DNA from: Artocarpus heterophyllus
Taxonomy: Eukaryota; Streptophyta; Magnoliopsida; Rosales; Moraceae
Reading direction: 5' to 3'
Length of the DNA: 64,000 nt
Assembly (NCBI GenBank): GCA_025403435.1
Contig: CM046340.1
Location: 27,412,210-27,476,209 of the forward strand
Shown here one piece after another: positions 57,926-64,000 of this stretch. Each line of letters opens with the position of its first letter. The stretch's first letter is position 1. The position numbers and the translations under genes were made by a program. The notes beneath the pieces were generated by a model. It had not been told where the DNA came from. It searched no databases and saw nothing but the letters and a program-made list of their open reading frames with translations.

Positions 57926-58930
57926 TCTCGATCACTTGTAGGCTCAATCACATGCGTAGAGTCTGGAACATATTTCTTGAGCATTGAAACATGGAACACG
58001 TCATGCATTGCGGACATTTCCGAGGGCAACCTCAGCTGATAAGCTACTTTACCTATCTGCTTCATAATTTCATAAGGACTGATGAATCTTGGGTTCAACT
58101 TGCCTTTCTTACCAAATCTCATGACTCCTTTCATTGGTGCAACCTTCAAGAACATAGATTCACCTATAGTGAATTCTAAGGGTCTTCTTTTCCTGTCAGC
58201 ATAACTCTTCTGACAGCTTTGTGTGGTCTCTATTCTTCTTCTTAACAACTTTATCATCTCGGAGGTTTCGTTAACAAAATCAATCTTTTCATCGACAATG
58301 CTTTCCATCATCTTCTTCTCACCTAACTTCATGCCAACATATAGGCGACCTACATTTCCACCCATATAGAGCCTCATAAGGTGCCATCCCAATTGTCGCT
58401 TGGTAGCTGTTGTTGTAAGCAAACTCTGCTAACGGTAACACTTTACACCAGCTGGTCTTGAAGTCAAGAGTACAGGCCCGAAGCATATCCTCTAAGATTA
58501 GGTTCGTCTTCTCCGTTTGGCCATCTGTCTGAGGATGAAAAGCTGTACTGAAATGTAACTTGGTCCCCATTGCAGCCTGAACACTTTTCCAGAACTTGGA
58601 TGTGAATCTGCCATAACGGTCTAAGATGATAGACTTAGGGATTTCGTGAAGTCGTACGATCTCCTTGACATAGAGTTCCGCTAACTATTCCATAGAGTAA
58701 GTGATCCTAATAGGAATGAAATGTGTCGTCTTAGTCAGTCGATCCACAACAACCCAAATAACATCATAACCATTCATAGTCTTGAGCAATCCAGTAATGA
58801 ATTCCATTGCTATATCCTCCCATTTCTATTCCGGTATCTGGATTGACTGTAATTCACCACCAGGCCTTTGGTGTTTCGCTTTAACTTGCTAACATGTTAA
58901 ACATTTCTTCACATATATTGCAACATCACG
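57926..58930 (-). pseudogene. G3 integrase
   Basis: On the minus strand: zinc-binding HHCC near 59,020-58,890 ([12 protein letters not shown], then out of frame [15 protein letters not shown]), core near 58,810 (WEDIAMEFITGL: first catalytic Asp is Glu, GAA at 58,802-58,804), VVDRLTKTTHF, ILDRYGRFTSKFW (second Asp), FHPQTDGQTEK (Glu; open frame 58,570-58,319), LPLAEFAYNNSYQ, APYEALYGWKCRSP. C-terminal part 58,422-57,904: LLRRRIETTQSCQKSYADRK, RFGKKGKLNPRFISPYEI, VAYQLRLP, HDVFHVSMLKKYVPD. Several stops and frameshifts. Confidence 0.9.
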
Positions 58931-59900
58931 TTTCATTCCAAACCACCGAAGTTATGCCTTAGATCATTATACATCTTTGTTGCACCTAGATGAATTGAGC
59001 AAGGAGTATTATGAATTTCTGCCAAGATTCTTTCCCTTAAACCATCAACATTGGGAACACATAAGTGGTCTTTATGGTGTAGAGTTTCGTCATTCGCGAT
59101 ACGAAACTGTTCACATTTCCCTTCTTTCATTTCTTGCTTAATCCTTACGAGGCTTACATCTTCATCTTGCTTACTCTGAATCTCATCGTGTAGCGTTGGA
59201 GCCAGAGTGATTGTTGATAGTTGCCCTGTGACTAGTTCCAAACCGAAGTGTAGAATTTCTTTTCTCAAAGGTTGAGACATTGCTTGCAATGACGTCAATG
59301 TAACAACTGACTTCCTACTCAGAGCATCAGCCACTCGGTTAGCTTTTTCAGGATGATAAAGGATTTCACAGTCATAATCCTTCACTAACTCTAGCCATCT
59401 TCGTTGTCTCATGTTCAGGTCTCTCTGCGTGAAGAAGTACTTCAAACTTTGATGATCAGTGAAGATCTTGCATTGGACCCCATATAAATAAGGCCTCCAT
59501 ATTTTTAGCGCGAAAATGACTGCTGCTAACTTGAGGTCATGAGTAGGATAGTTCTTCTCATAGTCCTTCAGTTGTCTTAACACATAAGCAATTACTCTGT
59601 CATTTTGCATTAGGACTGCACCAAGGCCCATCATAGAAGCGTCGTTGTAAATTACGAATCCCTCACTTCCTTTAGGAATGGCCAATACTGGAGCTGTCGT
59701 TAGCCTTTTCTTCAGTTCCTGGAAACTCTTCTCACATGCTTTAGTCCATTCATACTTCTTGCCCTTGCGAGTTAGGTTCGTGAGCGGTGCTGCTACCCTG
59801 GAGAAGTCTTCCACAAATCTCCAGTAATAACCAGCTAGGCCCAAGAAGCTCCTTATCTCACTTGCATTAGTCGGTTGTTTCCAATTGAGAACAACCTCTA
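58931..59900 (-). pseudogene. G3 RNase H and linker
   Basis: Part of the 423-codon open frame 60,204-58,933. RNase H landmarks: [18 protein letters not shown] (catalytic Asp), [20 protein letters not shown] (Glu), [20 protein letters not shown] (Asp), [20 protein letters not shown] and VADALSRKS (Asp near 59,310). Then a linker to the integrase zinc domain. All four acidic positions appear present. Confidence 0.92.
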
Positions 59901-60825
59901 CTTTAGCAGGATCAACCATAATCCCTTCCTTTGATATTACATGCCCCAAGAAAGACACTCTATCGAGCCAAAATTCACACTTAGAGAATTTTGCATATAG
60001 CTTGTGTCTCCTTAATGTCTCCAACACAATTTTCAAATGCTCCTTGTGTTCTTCCTGATTCTTTGAATAAACAAGAATATCATCGATAAACACAACAACA
60101 AATTTATCGAGGAATTCCTTGAATGCCCAATTCATCAGGTCCATGAAGGTCGCTGGTGCATTCGTCAAATTGCAAAGGCATAACCACAAATTCATAGTGA
60201 CCATACCTCGATCTGAAGGCTATTTTAGGGATGTCTCCTTCTTTAATCTTCAACTGGTGATAATCGGACCACAAATCAATCTTCGAGAACACTGATACAC
60301 CCTTAAGCTGATCAAACAAATCATCAATTCGAGGCAACGGGTACTTATTCTTGATCGTTACCTTGTTCAGCTCTCTATAGTCGATGCAAAGTCTCATCAA
60401 ACCATCCTTTTTCTTGACAAATAAGACTGGAGCTCCCCATGGTGAGTAACTTGGCCTGATGAAGCCTTTGTCGAGCAATTCTTTTAATTGTGTATGAAGC
60501 TCCTTTAACTCTACTGGGCCATTCTGTATGGTGCCTTTGAAATTGGGTTGGTGCCTAGAGCAAGCTCGATCTCAAATTCGATGTTTCCATCAGGAGGTAA
60601 GCTTGATAGGTCATCTGGAAACACCTCCAAAAATTCTCGTATAATTGGCACATCCTCAATCTTTATCTTATCTTCTTGAATTTTATCCACGATGTTCGCC
60701 AGATAGCCCGTGCAGCCACTAGCTAACAGTTTCCTTGCTTTCATGGCAAATAAAAATATACTGGGTCTCTTTCTAGACTCGCCAACATACACGAACTTTT
60801 GATTACCTTCAGGATGGAAAATCAC
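59901..60825 (-). pseudogene. G3 reverse transcriptase
   Basis: From 60,825: ESRKRPSIFLFAMKARKL, GCTGYLANIVD, REFLEVFPDDLSSLP, PYRMAQ (stop), [68 protein letters not shown] (first Asp; Trp and Asp for Arg and Gly), then a one-base change near 60,168-60,180 turns MPFGLTNAP into MPLQFDECT. The other frame resumes [29 protein letters not shown] (FIDD), [13 protein letters not shown] region, [29 protein letters not shown]. Catalytic residues present; frame not continuous. Confidence 0.92.
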
Positions 60826-61190
60826 CTTTCATTTCTAACATTCGATAGAAGCATTATACTTGCTCAGAAAATCCATCCCAAGAATCATATCATAGTCATA
60901 CATGTCAATCTCAATGAGGTCGACAAAAAGTTCCCTATTAGAAATCCATAGGGGTACTGTACACAGACAGTGCGTAGATAATATCACTTCCCCAGAGGGT
61001 AGTGTCGTAGTGAATCCCTATCTCATAGGCTCTAAACAAACCCCTAACTTCTTAGCAAATAACGTAGATACAAAAGAATGTGTGGCACCCATATCAAAAA
61101 GGACATAAGCATCAATAGAAAGACTTGATATCTGACATGTGACCACATTTAAGGCTTTAACAACCACTTGTCCCTTTGTCATGGCATATA
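60826..61190 (-). pseudogene. G3 protease
   Basis: Minus strand: VVVKALNVVTCQISSLSIDAYVLF, DMGATHSFVSTLFAKKLG, then CLEPMR (stop), TLPSGEVILS, DMYDYDMILGMDFLSKYNASIEC. The active site D[ST]G reads DMG (ATG at 61,090-61,092), probably from ACG by C-to-T. A retropepsin without Ser/Thr there is unlikely to work. GMDFLxxYNA is the usual second block. Confidence 0.88.
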
Positions 61191-62406
61191 TTCGAGCATT
61201 CGTAGGTGGGGCTTCAAGTCTTCCTTGACTGATTAGTGGCCCTTCAAGGGAGGCTTACATCTGATGAAGTTGGGCTTGAGAAGGAACTCTTTGTTGGACT
61301 TGGACATTCGTCTGGTTGGGGTAGTTCTTGGCGAAATAATCTTCTCACCCATAAATAAAACATTGGTTTGTCCCTATGCGACATTCTCCAGGATGTTTTC
61401 TTCCACATTTGGCGTATGGTTGAAACTGCCTGTTGGTGTTGTTGTTGGGCTGGCCGCTATTATGCTTCTTGTTGCCCTGGACTTGCTAGTTTTGCGAATT
61501 GTCCCTTCCTTTTGTTGTTCTTCCAGTTTTGATTGTTGTTGTTGCTGCTGTTGCTGTTATTGTTGTTGTTGTTCCTGTGGGGAGGGCGATTTTGATTGTT
61601 TGCATTGTTGGCTTGCTGACCTGGCTGGGACTGATTTCTTCTTAGCTTTAACAAGTGGAGCTTAGCACGTTGGGCCCTCATAACAACCTGCTCTTGACTT
61701 CTGGGTGGACTCGCCCCATCAACAATCGCAGCAATCTCAGGCCTAAGAACTTTGATCAATCTTCTGACCCTTTCACTCTCAGTACTAACCATCCCTGGAC
61801 ATAATCGGGCTAGTTGATCGAACTTCGTCACTACATCTGTGACTGACATATCTCCTTGGCGCAGATTCTTGAACTCCCTATAATGCTTCCTTGTGATGTT
61901 CATATGGAAGAACTTCGTGTTGAACTCAGTGAACAAAGTCTGCCCATGTCATCTCGTCAACATTCCTACTCAATTCTATGCCATCCCACCAAATCCTAGG
62001 CCTCCATGGTGAGACAGTACGATGCACAGAGAACCTTCTCATTGTCAGTGAAGCCCATGAGTCTCAGAGTGGCCTCAATCATCCTTAACCATCCTTGGGT
62101 GATTAATGGATCCTTTGAACCGTCGAAGTCTGCTGGCTTAACCCTCTTCCATCTGACTAGCAGGGGTTCCTGATGGACCGCTCTGGGTTCAGCAACAGGG
62201 GCTGAAACTTCGTTGACTTATGGATGGGGAGGAGAAGGAGGAGGAGGAGGCATGTCATTGTCTCATCGATCGTCATTGCGGCCATTAGCTCTTAATTCAG
62301 CAATCTCTCTCATTTGATCCTCAAGTTGCCTCTGTAGCTCGGCGATCATCGCCATAAGCCTTTCATTGGTCTGGGTGTGTGTTTGCATTCTTCTTGGGCC
62401 GTCCAT
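61191..62406 (-). pseudogene. G3 gag
   Basis: An ATG at 62,406 starts MDGPRRMQTHTQTNERLMAM, IAELQRQLEDQMREIAEL (coiled-coil-like), a Pro-rich stretch (DNDMPPPPPP), then EPLLVRWKRVKPADFDGSKD, EATLRLMGFTDNEKV (core near 62,130-62,020). A frameshift near 61,940 leads to 61,936-61,460: FNTKFFHMNITRKHYREFKNL, LCPGMVSTESERVRRLIKVL, EIAAIVDGASPPRS, and an Asn-rich tail (NNNNNNSNSSNNNN). The CCHC is KCGRKHPGECR and NQCFIYG near 61,405-61,340. About 400 codons, the usual gag length, with several stops. Confidence 0.9.
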
Positions 62407-62603
62407 AGTTAATTTCCTAAAAGAATTAGGAACTTAAGAATAATCTTCTAATATGTGACATGTCTTCACTACTAGAGCATTAATCATTAAACATTTAGAC
62501 TTTATTCTTATCATCATACTTACATCATATCATAAAACTTTAAAACATAATTACTTGGAGGACTTGGACTGACGTGTGATGATATGAATTGTAAACGAAA
62601 AAA

Positions 62604-62617
62604 TTGCTCTGATACCA
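62604..62617 (-). promoter_or_regulatory. Primer-binding site of G3
   Basis: Minus strand TGGTATCAGAGCAA, a perfect match to the first 12 bases of the initiator-Met site. It lies 5 bases inside the 5' LTR. Confidence 0.9.
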
Positions 62618-62622
62618 AAGCC

Positions 62623-64000
62623 TATAACGCCCCCCTTATGGACATCACAGATGTCGTTACATTCATTCATTTAACCTTTATTTTAAAACTATTTGATTAA
62701 AAAAATTGTTTGAAAACATAACCCAAGATCCATGCATGCCTTTTTTTTTTACAACACTCTATAACTTAATTCATAATAATAACAATAATAATTTACTTGA
62801 TCAAAAAATTCTTTAATTAATTAAAGATTCCAAATAATAAATCATAATTTAAAAAGAAACATCACAACATTTTAAAACAATTAGCTCTCACTGTTCGGCA
62901 GGCCGAACTTGAGACTTCGGTAGGCCGAACTTGATCGGCGGGCCGAACTTGATCGGTAGGCCGGAGAACGTCTACCAGCAGGCCGCTCGAGGCTCTGCAA
63001 AAACAGGGTTTTAAACTTTTGCTAGGTTCGGCAGGTCGATTATCATTGTTCGGCAAGCTGACTGACTAAAAAGAAATTAGAAAATTAAATTTTTAAAACA
63101 AAAATCAATAATTCAATATGCGAAAGTCCATATACTTAAGATGATAAGATAAAATAATAAAACATAATTCGTGAATTCTTTAAAACTCAATAATAAACGT
63201 GTTCAAATTATAAAACATCATTTATATCGCTAAAACTTTCTTCTTTGGCGTTCTTCTGTTTACAATTCATCATCCTTTGCTCACACGCTATTCCTTGCCC
63301 TCCACCTAATTCATGACTTTCTTACCCTTATCTGCAACATGATATAAACTGATTAAGCTAAAGCTTAGTAAGTACATTATTATCTCACAACTTAAAACAT
63401 TTTATGAACATCATCATAATAGTGCAATAGGACACATTTTCATAGGAACATATCTTTCATAACATTGATCAATTTAAAACTTATTCCATTTTATCTTAAG
63501 GGCTCAAGTGTTGCACCATAATCATCATCGTTAGTGCGCCATCATGAAAGGAAAACGGTAGCTAATCCTAAACCAAACATGACATCATAACATATCATAA
63601 CATTAGTGTGCAACATCTATTTAGGTGATACATATATATACATATATAAAATTTCATGCTTTGAATTACGTCATTATCATACTTTTTTAATCATAAACAT
63701 ATTTCATAAGTGATGAAATCATCTTAAAATCATCATAGATACCATCATGATCATAATTTCAAACCTTTATAAAACATATCATGTTGTAGGTGAGAATGTA
63801 CTTATTTGTGTAGCTTACTTAACCTTAATTAATATTGTAGGTGACAACACCGTGGTCTCAATGTGCTCACTTCATATTGTGTTCATGCCATACATTAATA
63901 AAAATAGCAATTAATATATATTTTCAAGACACCATGAAATCATCAACACTTCATAATCTCTGCCAATAACATGTTTCATCATATATCCTTTTCATTTCTT
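62623..64000 (-). repeat. G3 5' LTR, inner part (truncated by the window)
   Basis: Starts TATAACGCCCCCC and is nearly identical along its length to 54,391 onward (same box GATTAAGCTAAAGCTTAGTAAG at 63,351-63,373). It holds a dyad cluster at 62,893-63,063 with more units than the other LTR. The outer end is past the window edge. Confidence 0.92.
62893..63063. repeat. Dyad cluster in G3 5' LTR
   Basis: Units GTTCGGCAGGCCGAAC (exact palindrome TTCGGCAGGCCGAA at 62,894-62,907), CTTCGGTAGGCCGAAC, GATCGGCGGGCCGAAC, GATCGGTAGGCCGG and CCAGCAGGCCGC, with 18-25 base spacing, then the more distant GGCAGGTCGATT and GGCAAGCTGACTG. An open frame over it is repeat-driven. Confidence 0.88.

Larger units (their letters stand above)
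54391..64000 (-). mobile_element. Gypsy element G3, Tekay/Del-like chromovirus (right LTR incomplete)
   Basis: Two LTR copies (54,391-57,713 and 62,623 to the window edge) flank gag-protease-RT-RNase H-integrase-chromodomain on the minus strand, the Ty3/gypsy order. The domain mix (CCHC of CGRKHPGECR type, chromodomain ending EATWERKDD) fits the Tekay/Del lineage of plant chromoviruses. It is inserted in copia B gag; the second TSD is outside the window. All coding domains are present but broken. Confidence 0.92.

Noticed and set aside
61264..61665. Cys-rich plus-strand frame
   Set aside because: It is the antisense of the Asn-rich gag tail of G3.

Overview
This window looks like repeat-rich DNA from a flowering-plant nuclear genome. 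It is AT-rich and almost wholly built of nested LTR retrotransposons of the Ty1/copia and Ty3/gypsy superfamilies. The evidence is tRNA-iMet-type primer-binding sites (TGGTATCAGAGC), plant-type gypsy domains (Tekay/Del-like chromodomain, Tat-like second RNase H) and very long LTRs. I see no intact host gene, no rRNA or tRNA gene and no CRISPR. The species cannot be named from the sequence. Every retroelement reading frame is broken, so coding segments are given as pseudogenes.

Left part (1-11,658). The 3' end of one copia element (RNase H plus a 1.5-kb LTR) abuts a 5'-truncated second copia family ('copia-2', element C, 1,970-6,689, + strand) that ends in a 2.0-kb LTR. An uncharacterised AT-rich stretch follows, then a relic gypsy LTR (7,860-10,800, minus) and a diverged piece of a copia-2-like LTR.

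Middle (11,659-26,851). A two-LTR element with no detectable coding capacity (11,659-19,911, minus) carries a near-canonical PBS. It is followed by copia LTR debris, a minus-strand fragment of a Tat-type gypsy pol (21,290-22,330), about 1.7 kb of AT-rich DNA with nothing recognisable, and a 24.4-26.1 kb segment. That segment holds a strong hairpin, C-rich flanks and three phase-compatible exon-like blocks (25,088-25,631), the best candidate for non-retroelement or captured-gene sequence.

Right part (26,130-64,000). This is a multi-level nest that can be read from target-site duplications (TSDs). Gypsy element G2 (+) carries a 4.17-kb solo gypsy LTR in gag (TSD TCAAC) and a 2.03-kb solo copia-2 LTR in RNase H (TSD ACTTG). 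Downstream, a copia RNase H scrap is abutted by a third LTR family, which is cut by copia-2 element B (minus). B's 3' LTR is split by copia-2 element A (minus, 37,321-49,947, TSD TATAG). A's reverse-transcriptase region is split by a 3.05-kb solo gypsy LTR (TSD CTTGA). B's gag is cut at 54,391 by Tekay/Del-like gypsy element G3 (minus), which runs off the right edge.

Most unusual observation. Clusters of a palindromic unit, TTCGGC-AG-GCCGAA, recur in LTRs of the copia-2 family and also in LTRs of the unrelated gypsy family, and in the untranslated leader of copia A. Copy number differs between the two LTRs of G3, so the arrays change after insertion. I know of no standard LTR feature that explains this.
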